NCBI RefSeq assembly: GCF_040676675.1
Contig: NZ_JBFAPK010000015.1
Location: forward strand, 1-64,000
Direction: 5' to 3'
Length of the DNA: 64,000 bases
Origin: JBFAPK01 sp040676675
GTDB taxonomy: Bacteria; Actinomycetota; Actinomycetes; Mycobacteriales; Micromonosporaceae
How positions within the stretch are numbered: the first letter of the stretch is position 1; each line of letters opens with the position of its first letter. Position numbers and translations under genes: made by a program. The notes below the pieces were generated by a model. The model was given only the letters and a program-made list of their open reading frames with translations. It did not search any database and was not told where the DNA came from. Positions 17,102-24,898 of the stretch are shown in pieces.

Positions 17102-17713
17102 TCATGGAACCAGATACATCCAGTACTTTTCTAGGTCGAGCACCCGCTGGGCTTGGACGAACCGGCCTAGCTCACCGCCAGCACCCGTGTTCTGCTCGTT
17201 TGGAACGTGACCCCGGACGCACTTCTCCGTGCCCGTCACGGGCTTGTCGGGGTTCGCCTCGTAAATCTGCCAACCGCCGTCTTCAAGAAGGGGAACGATG
17301 TCTGCGCAGAGTGCACCGGGGGTGCCGCCCTCATAGGTGGCTGCGAAGGGGAACTCGTCGCAGGAGTCGTTGGCGACTATCTCGGGCAGGTAGTTGAAGG
17401 TGCCGTCCTCGCAGGTGCGCTCGCGCTGCGCGTCGGCAGTTGTTGCGTCGGCCAGACGGCGCAACGGAGTGGCGTCGCCCCAGCCGTCGGGCAGCGCGAT
17501 CTGAGCCCAGTAGTAGGTAATCGCCGCCGCCTGGTAGGTGCCCAGTGAGATTAGGAACTCCGGCCGGGCATGTAGAGGGCTATCAAGTCCGTACTCAGTT
17601 CGATGGTGTGCCGCCCACTTCTGGATCGGGTAACTGGAGGATAGATTCCGGCGTGACGCTCGACTTCGACGAACTTGGGGGCAGGGAATTTCGGTATAGA
17701 ACGGCCTTATCTT
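17102..17713 (-). pseudogene. NucA/NucB-type nuclease domain, 5' truncated
   Basis: The frame is open from 17713 to the stop at 17104-17102, with no ATG or GTG before the conserved part; TTG 17464 is the earliest start-like codon downstream. Readable sequence includes YPIQKWAAHHRTEYGLDSPL, then TYQAAAITYYWAQIALPDGW. The NucA/NucB core follows: CDEFPFAATYEGG, WQIYEANPDKPVTGTEKC, VRGHVPNEQNTGAGG and LGRFVQAQRVLDLEKYW. This layout fits the C-terminal nuclease tip of a larger secreted or polymorphic toxin whose front part is gone. It is followed after 4 bp by the DUF6461 gene. A short standalone nuclease cannot be excluded. Confidence 0.6.
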
Positions 17714-18504
17714 TCAAAAGTGTGAACGGCGAACTGGCGCTTGTAAACTACGACGGGGATCCCGATGAGGGATGGACGAGTAATTTTTCTCGCTGTTGAG
17801 ATAATATCGACTCCAATTTGATTTTTAACACATGGCGGCTGGTTCGATGAGTCCAGCTGGCCGTGGTGGCAGACGTACTGTGGACCGTCAGCTAATTGCT
17901 GATTGGCTAGGTTGCTGCCCATGCACCGCTTCGCCCAGTCCCCGGACTGGACGAGGATCGCCGTCATCGGCGGCTGAGCGGCGGTCGCGTTCTGGGTTGG
18001 GGCTCAGGTGCAGATCGCTTTCGGGTGGGCCGCTGAACTCGACGTAGGGGCGCCAGATCGGCGGAGTCGGTGCCGGGCCAGTTCGGGGCCTTCTCCCAGA
18101 CCGCACCCGTGCCTCAATCAGGAGGCACGCCTCGTCGTTGCGAGTGAGGGCCTGGAGCCCGCCGGACTTACGAACGTGGCCGGCCACGCCAAGGCGTCGA
18201 GCACGATGGACGTGTAGGCGCACGAAACCACCGCGCACCACGAGCGGGTCCGGCGGATTGTTTGCGGGTTTTGAACGCTGGCATCCGGGCCGGCGAGCAA
18301 CAGCGGACCGCTGGCGCGGGCCGGCACGCCGAAATGCGGGGACGAGTCCCGATCCACCCGACAGACTGCCGCAGCGTACCTGGGGAAGTAGGTGCCTCCG
18401 GGGGAGAGAACTGGTCGGGGCGGGGAGCCACCCGACTATCAGCAGGCGGATGGCCGGCAAGCTCGCCGCCCGCGCCGTCTCCATGCCGCCCCTATGCTGG
18501 CCTG
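17714..18504. other. element region without a supported gene
   Basis: About 790 bp. Positions 17690-17870 are the most AT-rich part of the element. Short open frames occur on both strands (for example 17545-17799 + and 17707-17967 -), but none has a ribosome-binding site or a family I know. They may be eroded coding sequence. Positions 18000-18500 look like non-functional GC-rich frames. Confidence 0.4.
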
Positions 18505-19056
18505 ATGACCATCGATTCGGCGCACCCATTGAACAACTTTGTCCACTCGTTTGCGGCCGTCAGACATCTCCTTGCGCGGGCCCACCGTACGGGAAGCCTT
18601 ATCGAGGGAATAGTGCTCTATGTCTCACTCATCGATGGGCTACTTCGTATCGCGATCGTTCTCGACAAGCAACTCACTGGCGACCACGTCGACATCAACG
18701 CCTACGTGCAGCAGGTGCCAAGCGGTACCAAGATCTCCGAGCGAGCGGTTTATGAAGAGGCTCGGCGTCGCGGTCTGATCGACGACGCTTTGAAAGCGGA
18801 GGTTGTCGACCTTTACGAGCACCGCAATGCGACCGTGCACCGGTTCTTCTTGACCGACCTGACGTACGCGGCGCTAGGGCCGCTGCTGGATCGATAGGAG
18901 GTGGTCTGCGACATATGTTACGCGATCGTCGCGGACTTGGAGGCGCGCCAGGTACGTGAGGGGAAAGGTATGACTGTTACCGGCCCGGATTCCGACCGTA
19001 GGGAGATCCTTGCTGCCGTAACCGCCAAACTGGGCTTCGAGGCAGGCCCATCCTAG
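18505..19056 (+). pseudogene. HEPN-like RNase-fold protein with an in-frame amber codon
   Basis: ATG 18505 opens a 130-residue all-helical protein with YEHRNATVHRF at residues 105-115, the R-N-x3-H motif of HEPN ribonucleases (R107, H112). It ends at TAG 18895-18897. The same frame then stays open to TAG 19054-19056 and reads as a natural helical continuation (EVVCDICYAIVADLEARQVR, then EGKGM). I read the first TAG as a nonsense mutation of a Tyr-like codon in an original protein of about 183 residues. A truncated product would still contain the motif. HEPN proteins act in toxin-antitoxin and defence systems, but no nucleotidyltransferase partner is seen beside it. Confidence 0.55.
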
Positions 19057-19164
19057 CCCAGTTGCGTGCGCACCACCGCGCGGCGCCGTTCTTGCAACGA
19101 CGGTTTATCAGTGTCAGCGCGGCCAGTGCGGAACGTGTCAAGGGATTGAGGCCAACGGGAGTTA

Positions 19165-19695
19165 AGCGGCTTGTGGGCACGGGCTCTGTTTCCTGCTCGG
19201 GCTTGTTGATCCAGACCTGTCCGGGCAGATCGAGGATCTTGGGTAGGAGTCGGGTGGTGCTGAACCGTTCCGGATGCGCCGCCCGCGCGGTGGCCAGGGT
19301 GTCGGCGCGGCCGGCGCGTACGCGTTGGTGGGCGGCCGTGGTGGACCTCGGCCGGGGTGTGCAGGCCGATGGCAGTGCCGGTGAGCATGGTTGTACCAGG
19401 TCACGAAGTCGGCCGTGAACGATCGCGCGTCGGCGAGGGACGCGAACCGGTCAGGGAACACCGGTGCGTACTTCAACGTCTTGAACCAGGCCTCGCTGTG
19501 CGGGTTGTCGTTGGACACCGTCGGCCGCGAGTGCGAGTGGGTCACCGCCAGGTCTTCGAGCAGGTTGGCGACGGATTTCGAGGTCATCGACGTGCCCCGG
19601 TCGGCGTGGACCACGTGCGGGACGCCGTGGGTGTCGAAGACCTCGCGGATCATCGACTCCGCGACGGGCCCGGACTCGCGGGCGTGTACCCGCTC
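19165..19695 (-). pseudogene. IS3/IS481-type transposase (rve domain) remnant
   Basis: Three successive frames rebuild the C-terminal part of a DDE integrase-core transposase. The first gives HGVPHVVHADRGTSMTSKSV, then THSHSRPTVSNDNPHSEAWF and DFVTWYNHAH, with the catalytic Asp and Glu. The second continues IGLHTPAEVHHGR from about 19365. The third carries LLPKILDLPGQVWINKPEQE near 19250-19180. At least two frameshifts and a missing N-terminal half make it inactive. It lies at the right end of the tRNA-Lys element; no terminal inverted repeats are recognisable. Confidence 0.75.
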
Positions 19696-19886
19696 CCCCG
19701 ACTACCGGCGTCGATTTGTCGAGATTGGGTGGATTTGGTTCGCTGGGGATTCGGGGGGACCGAGGGGGACCGTACGTCCCGAAATGGCGCGGGAGTCGGC
19801 GGCATGAGACGGGATGCCGCCGGCCCCCTCACCTGCTCAAACGATATGAGCTAGCATTAGCCGTCAGACTCCGGGATAGATGATTT

Positions 19887-19935
19887 CGGACTCTTAATCC
19901 GCGGGTTCGGGGTTCGAGTCCCTGGCGGCGCACCA
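19887..19935. repeat. attachment-site repeat (right), truncated tRNA-Lys copy
   Basis: Identical to 13402-13450. It contains only the anticodon arm to CCA and cannot form a tRNA. It marks the distal end of the integrated element. Confidence 0.9.
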
Positions 19936-19943
19936 TCTCTGAC

Positions 19944-19975
19944 AAGGGCGTATAGCTTTTTGGCTGTACGCCCTT
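19944..19975 (+). terminator. original tRNA-Lys terminator, displaced by integration
   Basis: AAGGGCGTATAGC (19944-19956) pairs with GCTGTACGCCCTT (19963-19975), with one G-T pair, around a T-rich loop. It lies 9 bp after the right att repeat, the distance expected for the native tRNA-Lys terminator before the element inserted. Confidence 0.7.
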
Positions 19976-20169
19976 CGTCGTTGTGGGGCACGCGCGAGTC
20001 ACGACCTCGGCTCACGTTTTGGGCTCAGGCCGCGGTTCACGAGGACTGGCCGGCCTGCGGAGGGCCCAGACGACGGCCGGCCACGGTTGTTCGACTGTGA
20101 AACCCGGATCTCGGGCATGGTAGGGGGTATCAGGGCCTGTTTCGCCGCGCCCTGTTGGGCCGTAATGGG

Positions 20170-20207
20170 GTGCGGTCCGTGCTCCGGCTACCGCGCACGG
20201 ACCGCAC
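20170..20207 (-). terminator. terminator of the oxidoreductase operon
   Basis: A perfect 13-bp stem (20170-20182 with 20195-20207) with a 12-nt loop, 16 bp beyond the stop of the 20223-21305 gene. Confidence 0.7.
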
Positions 20208-20222
20208 TGTTGCCGACCGCTG

Positions 20223-21305
20223 TCAGCGTGAGGTCGACAGGTCCGTCGCCTGGCTCTGGGCCTGGATGGCCAGCTCGATGGCCTTGAACGCGTGGGCCTG
20301 AGTCATGGCGTTCTCGGTCCTGTCGAGGCAGTCGAGGATGAGCTGGCCGAAGTACGGGTAGCCGACCTTGCCGGTGACCTGGAAGTGCGTTTCGCCGTCG
20401 TTGTTGGCGAGGAGGAGGTGGCCGGGGCCGTCCTGATTTCCTAGATTCATGTACTTGCGCTGCTCGATGAAGCCTTCGGTGCCCAGAATGAAGGTCCGAC
20501 CGTCGCCCCACGTCTGCAGGCCGTCCGGTGTGAACCAGTCGCACCGCAGGTAGCCGGTCGCGCCGGTGTTCGTGACGAGATTGGCGTCGCCGAAGTCGTC
20601 AAGGCCGGGGTGGTCCGGGTGGGCGTAGTTGGCGATCTGGCTGTTGACCACCTTGGCGTCGGTGGACCCGGTGTAGTGCAGGATCTGGTCGACGTTGTGG
20701 CTGCCGATGTCCGTCAGGATGCCCCCGTACTTGTCCTTCTCAAAGAACCAGCCGGGCCGGCTACCCGCGTTCAGGCGGTGCGGGCCGAACCCGACGACCT
20801 GGAACACGCGGCCGATCGCACCCTGTTCGATGAGCTGCTCGGCGAACACCGCCGTCTCGACGTGGATGCGTTCCGAGTAGTACACCGCATACTTCAGCCC
20901 GGTCCGCTCCACCGCCTCCCGAGCGGCGGCAAGCTGCTCGAGCGTGGTCAGCGGCGCCTTGTCGGTGAAGTAGTCCTTGCCGGAGTCGATCACCCGCAGG
21001 CCCAGTGCACACCGTTCGCTCGGGATGGCTGCACCGGCGACGAGCCGGACCCTCGGGTCGTCGAGGATCTCGGCTTCCGCGCGCGCGACGCGGACGTCTG
21101 GGAAGCGCTCGCGGAATTGCGCGACGCGCGTCTCGTCGGTGTCGTAAACCCACTTGAGAGTGGCGCCGGCACCGATGAGCCCCTCGCACATGCCATAGAT
21201 GTGGCCGTGATCGAGGCCGATGGCTGCGAATACGAACTCGCCGGCCTCGACGACGGGAGCGGGCACAGGTGCCGGCGCGTACGTCGCGCCATCGCCGGCG
21301 CTCAT
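20223..21305 (-). CDS. Gfo/Idh/MocA family oxidoreductase
   Basis: 360 residues. An N-terminal Rossmann fold (about 24-145: FVFAAIGLDHGHIYGMCEGL, YDTDE) lacks a textbook GxGxxG but has the family shape. The cofactor-site loop reads DKAPLTT where many members have EKP. The C-terminal alpha/beta domain includes GGILTDIGSHNVDQILHYTG, with the conserved Asp and His. Family members are NAD(P)-dependent sugar, inositol or sugar-acid dehydrogenases; the substrate is unknown. ATG 21305 overlaps the stop of the upstream paralogue (ATGA), so the two are coupled and may act on the same compound. A broken sugar-binding-protein gene lies upstream, hinting at a lost uptake system. Confidence 0.88.
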   Translation of the reverse strand: MSAGDGATYAPAPVPAPVVEAGEFVFAAIGLDHGHIYGMCEGLIGAGATLKWVYDTDETRVAQFRERFPDVRVARAEAEILDDPRVRLVAGAAIPSERCALGLRVIDSGKDYFTDKAPLTTLEQLAAAREAVERTGLKYAVYYSERIHVETAVFAEQLIEQGAIGRVFQVVGFGPHRLNAGSRPGWFFEKDKYGGILTDIGSHNVDQILHYTGSTDAKVVNSQIANYAHPDHPGLDDFGDANLVTNTGATGYLRCDWFTPDGLQTWGDGRTFILGTEGFIEQRKYMNLGNQDGPGHLLLANNDGETHFQVTGKVGYPYFGQLILDCLDRTENAMTQAHAFKAIELAIQAQSQATDLSTSR

Positions 21306-22483
21306 CGGACTCCTGCCGTAACATCGACGACCTGCTCGCCCGAGACAGTGATCGGGCCGGACTGGTGCCGGACCGCGGCGGACTTCGCGAAGAACCGCGG
21401 GGCGCGTTCGGCGACTGTATTGCTCTGATAATACGGATCGCCGTCCGGCAGGGGCAGGTCGACGGTTCGACGCTCGATGCCTGCCTTGTAGATGGCGGTG
21501 ATGGCCTCGATGGTGAGTCGTCCGTCGCGGCCGTCGATGGTGGGGCGCCTGCCTTCCTCGATGGCGCTGAGCACGTCATCAACCTGGCCCTGGTGCCCCG
21601 TGTGGGACAGCGGCGCGCAATCGGACATCAACGCGCGTAGCCGGTCCACCAGCGCCGTGTTGCCCGCCGGCTTGGGAAACCCGTTGGGCTGAGAGGTCTC
21701 AGCGACCACCTCACCATCGAGGCTCACGCTGGCCTCTCGCCCGTGCACCAGGATCCGCTGACGCTCACCGTGGTCGACCACCGAACTGGTGACCGTGGCC
21801 AAGGCCCGTGCGTACTGCAGCACGGCGACCGACAGGTCCTCGACCTCAGCGTTCTCGTGAGCGGCGTTGGTGAGCACGGCAGTGACTGCGCTCGGCGCTC
21901 CCAGGAGCCACAGCAGCAGATCGATGTGGTGTACCGCGTGGTTGAGCGTCGGGCCTCCCCCCTCCTGTGCCCACGTGCCCCGCCACCACATGTCGTAGTA
22001 CGGCAGACCGCGCCACCAGGCGGAGTCGACCTGCACATGCGTGATCTCGCCAAGCAGCCCCGAGTCCACGACGGTCTTCAGCCGGGCGACATCGTCGCGG
22101 AAACGGTTCTGCGCGACCGAACTGAAGACTGCCCCGCTGGCGGCCTCCGCACGGAGGATGGCATCGCATGCCGCGACAGAGGGCGCCATGGGCTTTTCGC
22201 ACAGCACGTTCACGCCCGCCGACAGGCAGTCGACAGAGATCCGCTCGTGTGTGTCCGGCGGTGTACACACGCTGACGAGATTGACGTCCTCGTGTGCGAG
22301 CAACTCCTCGTGCGAGCTGTAGACCCGGGCATCATGCAGGCCGAGGTCGCGGCGCTTTTCCTTGCCGGCATCGAGCGAGGTGTCGACGAGTGCCACGATG
22401 CGACAGCGATCGGGGAAACCGTGGTAAGCGTTGATGTGGGAATTGGAGATGCCGCCGGTGCCAATGATGGCAACGTTGATCAC
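21302..22483 (-). CDS. Gfo/Idh/MocA family oxidoreductase
   Basis: 393 residues. A clear NAD(P)-binding start is present (VAIIGTGGISNSHINAY, GxGxxS type), then the conserved VCTPPDTH and CEKPMAPS, with the Lys that helps catalysis. The C-terminal domain includes GGPTLNHAVHHIDLLLWLLG. The likely reaction is oxidation of a sugar or cyclitol hydroxyl in the cytoplasm. It is the first intact gene of a minus-strand operon and overlaps the next oxidoreductase by 4 bp. A 26-bp perfect palindrome lies 50 bp upstream of the start and may regulate it. Confidence 0.9.
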   Translation of the reverse strand: MINVAIIGTGGISNSHINAYHGFPDRCRIVALVDTSLDAGKEKRRDLGLHDARVYSSHEELLAHEDVNLVSVCTPPDTHERISVDCLSAGVNVLCEKPMAPSVAACDAILRAEAASGAVFSSVAQNRFRDDVARLKTVVDSGLLGEITHVQVDSAWWRGLPYYDMWWRGTWAQEGGGPTLNHAVHHIDLLLWLLGAPSAVTAVLTNAAHENAEVEDLSVAVLQYARALATVTSSVVDHGERQRILVHGREASVSLDGEVVAETSQPNGFPKPAGNTALVDRLRALMSDCAPLSHTGHQGQVDDVLSAIEEGRRPTIDGRDGRLTIEAITAIYKAGIERRTVDLPLPDGDPYYQSNTVAERAPRFFAKSAAVRHQSGPITVSGEQVVDVTAGVR

Positions 22484-22535
22484 GTCGAGCTCCTGGGTAG
22501 CGTTACGTGGTGCGGGTGGGGACTCCTGGGGGGTG

Positions 22536-22561
22536 CGCGGAGCGCACGTGCGCTCCGCGCG
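22536..22561. promoter_or_regulatory. 26-bp perfect palindrome upstream of the oxidoreductase operon
   Basis: GCGCGGAGCGCAC (22536-22548) is followed directly by its reverse complement (22549-22561). It is either the terminator of the now broken binding-protein gene or an operator/attenuator for the two oxidoreductases. Confidence 0.5.
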
Positions 22562-22642
22562 GGCGCCGTCGGGCGGCGAGAGGCGGCTCTGCTGCTCACC
22601 ACCCGACGTAATCTATCGCCCCGGGATCGGGGGTGACCGGGG

Positions 22643-22860
22643 TCAGGATGCGGCGTCGATGGCACTCTGGACGGTGTCGATGAAACCCCGAGCCGCGTCC
22701 GCGCTGGACATCTGGCCCAGCAGCGCCTGCTCGTTGTAGCGACCGACGACCGTCTGCACGTCGTCCGGAAGCGGCACGCCGTACCTCTCGAACAGCGTCT
22801 TGTTCATGATGACGCCGTTCGGTGCGGCGCCGATGGGCAGACCCAGCAGCCTGGCCTGAC
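22643..22860 (-). pseudogene. sugar ABC transporter solute-binding protein, internally deleted
   Basis: About 70 codons survive. LLGLPIGAAPNGVIMNKTLF, then ERYGVPLPDD, matches the central part of family-1 extracellular solute-binding proteins. It runs straight into VQTVVGRYNEQALLGQMSSA and DAARGFIDTVQSAIDAAS, which matches their extreme C-terminus. The signal peptide, the N-terminal lobe and about 200-250 residues between the two blocks are missing while the frame stays open, the mark of a clean internal deletion plus 5' loss. No permease genes remain. It lies upstream of, and co-oriented with, the two Gfo/Idh/MocA genes. Confidence 0.7.
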
Positions 22861-22904
22861 AGGATGGCCGAGAATGCTTCAACCGGCTCAGTCAGGGGTT
22901 GTTT

Positions 22905-23354
22905 ATGTCTCACGTGGGCCAGCCGTCAGATCGTTTCATAGATACCCGGACTGACGCGTCCGCTGCCCAAGCCGCGGCGCTGCGCGCTGCCGAACGGCGT
23001 CTGCAGCGGGCCCAACTGGCGTCCGATGTCGCGGAGCTGGATCGGTTGATCGATGACCGGCTCGTGTTCACCGGACCTGACGGGCGCCTGTACTCCAAGC
23101 AGGACGACCTGCACGTGCACCGGTCCGGCCGGCAGTCGATGACCCGGGTGGACGAGGAGGACCTGGCGGTGCTCGTGGTCGGCGGTACCGGGGTGACCTG
23201 GTTCCTCGGCTCCCTGGAGGGCACCCTCGCCGGTGAACCGTTCGCGGCTCGGGTCCGCTACACGCGCACCTGGATCCTCGATGAGGACAAGGGGTGGCGC
23301 CTCGTCGCGGCACACGTCAGCCCTGCCGGCCCCGACACCGCCACGGATGGCTGA
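22905..23354 (+). CDS. NTF2-like (DUF4440/SnoaL-type) protein
   Basis: 149 residues. The DUF4440 pattern is visible: an N-terminal helix (AALRAAERRLQRAQLASDVA), ELDRLIDDRLVFTGPDGRLY and SKQDDLHVHRSG, then strands ending RYTRTWILDEDKGWRLVAAH. NTF2-like folds of this type act as small isomerases, lyases or binding proteins; no substrate is indicated. ATG 22905 is preceded by AGGGG; a TTG six bases earlier is possible. It starts 45 bp from the eroded binding-protein gene on the opposite strand and is followed by a strong terminator. Confidence 0.82.
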   Translation: MSHVGQPSDRFIDTRTDASAAQAAALRAAERRLQRAQLASDVAELDRLIDDRLVFTGPDGRLYSKQDDLHVHRSGRQSMTRVDEEDLAVLVVGGTGVTWFLGSLEGTLAGEPFAARVRYTRTWILDEDKGWRLVAAHVSPAGPDTATDG

Positions 23355-23435
23355 CCGACAGTGGCTCGGGCGGGGCGTTCACGGGTACGGCTGGTTGCTC
23401 TTCGGGAAACCCGGGGCCCGCACCCGGAGCGAGCC

Positions 23436-23465
23436 GGGGACGGCCGCGTCCGCGCGGCCGTCCCC
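23436..23465. terminator. bidirectional hairpin terminator
   Basis: A perfect 13-bp stem (GGGGACGGCCGCG arm, 23436-23448 with 23453-23465) with a 4-nt loop, between the convergent NTF2-like (+) and sugar dehydrogenase (-) genes. Confidence 0.75.
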
Positions 23466-23501
23466 CAGGGGTACTGCGGATGTTGCGGGATCGTCCCGGG
23501 C

Positions 23502-24743
23502 TCAGCGGTTCGCGGCCCCGCCGCCAGAGGCTGGCTGGACCCGCTCGAACCGCACCCGGCTCAGCCATCCCGGGAGGTCACTGAGCACGTACAGCTCGCC
23601 GTGCACGTCGACGTCGATCGCGGTCGGCTGGATGGGGAAGTTGCCGATCGTGGCGGACTCGTAGCCGCCGGTCGGTTTGGGACGAACGGCGAACGCGAGG
23701 GTCGAGCAGTAGTCGCTCGCGACGTAGGTGCCCCACGCCTCCGGCGTGGCGGACCCTCGGTACACCACGCCGCCGGTCACCGAGCAGTTCTCCGTCATGA
23801 AGTGTTCGTACTCGAAGACCGGGTCGGTGTACCGCACGCCCGGCCGGCACTGCTCCGGGTCGAAGACCGGGGTGCCCTCTCGGCACGACCAGCCGAGGTT
23901 CGCCCCACGCTGCGACGGGCGGATGTGGTCGATTTCCTCGACCAGGCCCTGGCCGACGTCACCGATCCACAGCGAGCCGTCGACCGGGTCGATGGTGAAC
24001 CGCCACGGGTTGCGCAGCCCGTAGACCCAGATCTCCGGCCGCGCGCCGCGCGTGCGGACGAACGGGTTGTCGGAGGGCACGCAGTAGGGCTTGCCCGCGC
24101 AGGTGCGGTTGACGTCGATCCGTACGATCTTGCCGAGCAGGGTGCCGAGGTTCTGACCGGACTTGAACGGGTCGTTCGCGTGGCCGCCGTCGCCGAGGGA
24201 CCAGTAGAGGTAGCCGTCGCGGCCGAACGCCACCTGTCCGCCGTTGTGGTTGCCGTACTCGGCGTGCTCCTGGGTGAGCAGCACCTGTAGCCGGTTGGGA
24301 GCGCCGATGGGCACTCGCGCCAGGGTCAGCGTGCCGGCCGGCAGGCTCGTGTAGGCCACGTAGAGGATCCCGGTCCGCGCGAAGTTCGGTGCGGGCGTGA
24401 TGCCGAGCAGACCGCGCTCGTTGTCCGACGTGTCGATCCGGGCGGTCAGGTCGAGCACCGGCTCGGCCGCGAGGCCGGTGTCGGGGTGGTAGGCGCGGAC
24501 GGTGCCGTTCTTCTCCGCGATCAGCATCCGGCCGTCCGGCAGCCCGGTGAGCGCGATGGGACGCTGTAGACCGGAGGCCACCTGTTCGGACACCACGGTC
24601 AGCTCGGTGAGGGGCACCGCACTGGTGTGGGAGGTGCCGGCCGCGGCGGTGCCGGCCGCCGACGCCGGTGGCAACAGGAACGCGGACACGGCCAGAACGA
24701 GCAGCATGGCCAGCATGGTGGCGGGGCGACGCCGTCGCGACAT
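23502..24743 (-). CDS. secreted PQQ-dependent sugar dehydrogenase-like protein
   Basis: 413 residues. The signal peptide (MSRRRRPATM, hydrophobic core, ASA) ends near residue 29. A six-bladed beta-propeller of the soluble aldose sugar dehydrogenase / HHIP-like family follows: LPDGRMLIAEKNGTVRAY, ERGLLGITPAPNF, YVAYTSLPAG, HNGGQVAFGRDGYLYWSLGD, GLRNPWRFTIDP and GDVGQGLVEEI. These match the PQQ- and Ca-binding propeller of YliI/GcdB-type enzymes, which oxidise aldoses outside the membrane. Cofactor use is inferred; no PQQ biosynthesis genes are in the window. GAGGAG lies 8 nt before ATG 24743. Confidence 0.88.
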   Translation of the reverse strand: MSRRRRPATMLAMLLVLAVSAFLLPPASAAGTAAAGTSHTSAVPLTELTVVSEQVASGLQRPIALTGLPDGRMLIAEKNGTVRAYHPDTGLAAEPVLDLTARIDTSDNERGLLGITPAPNFARTGILYVAYTSLPAGTLTLARVPIGAPNRLQVLLTQEHAEYGNHNGGQVAFGRDGYLYWSLGDGGHANDPFKSGQNLGTLLGKIVRIDVNRTCAGKPYCVPSDNPFVRTRGARPEIWVYGLRNPWRFTIDPVDGSLWIGDVGQGLVEEIDHIRPSQRGANLGWSCREGTPVFDPEQCRPGVRYTDPVFEYEHFMTENCSVTGGVVYRGSATPEAWGTYVASDYCSTLAFAVRPKPTGGYESATIGNFPIQPTAIDVDVHGELYVLSDLPGWLSRVRFERVQPASGGGAANR

Positions 24744-24868
24744 GTTTCAGCTCCTCGGGCAGGTAGGTGGAGGACGCGATCTGGGAGCGTTCCCACAATA
24801 CATCTGTCATCGTCGATGCCCAACCCGCCGCCCCGCCGCCCTTTCCGGATCATCGTCACGCTAGCCAG

Positions 24869-24889
24869 ATATACTTTCTACTTGTATAT
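24869..24889. promoter_or_regulatory. PadR operator
   Basis: ATATAC (24869-24874), nine bases, GTATAT (24884-24889). This ATATAC-N9-GTATAT dyad lies 10 bp before the PadR start in an AT-rich promoter patch and matches the ATGT/ATAC-type dyads bound by PadR-family repressors. It probably overlaps the promoter and mediates autoregulation. Confidence 0.6.
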
Positions 24890-24898
24890 TCTCCTGGC

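Larger units (their letters stand above)
13402..19935. mobile_element. degenerate tRNA-Lys-integrated element (about 6.5 kb)
   Basis: The element is bounded by perfect 49-bp direct repeats of the tRNA-Lys 3' half (13402-13450 and 19887-19935). It carries a tyrosine integrase gene at the tRNA-proximal end pointing toward the att site, the normal layout of actinomycete integrative elements. Cargo is an HNH nuclease, a NucA/NucB-type nuclease remnant with DUF6461 partner, a HEPN-like gene and transposase fragments. Its GC content is visibly lower and less regular than the flanks, for example 17690-17870. No replication or conjugation gene (RepSA, Tra/FtsK-like) is visible. The integrase has a nonsense codon and a frameshift, so the element looks immobile. 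Confidence 0.85.

Noticed and set aside
17545..17799. Plus-strand frame of 84 codons in the AT-rich part of the element
   Set aside because: Part of it reads protein-like, but it has no ribosome-binding site, overlaps the nuclease remnant on the other strand and matches nothing I know.
17707..17967. Minus-strand frame of 86 codons just upstream of the nuclease remnant
   Set aside because: Could be a piece of the lost N-terminal part, but no similarity or frame-joining site could be shown.
19887..19935. Second tRNA-Lys gene
   Set aside because: Only the anticodon arm to CCA is present; there is no acceptor 5' strand or D arm. It is the right att repeat.
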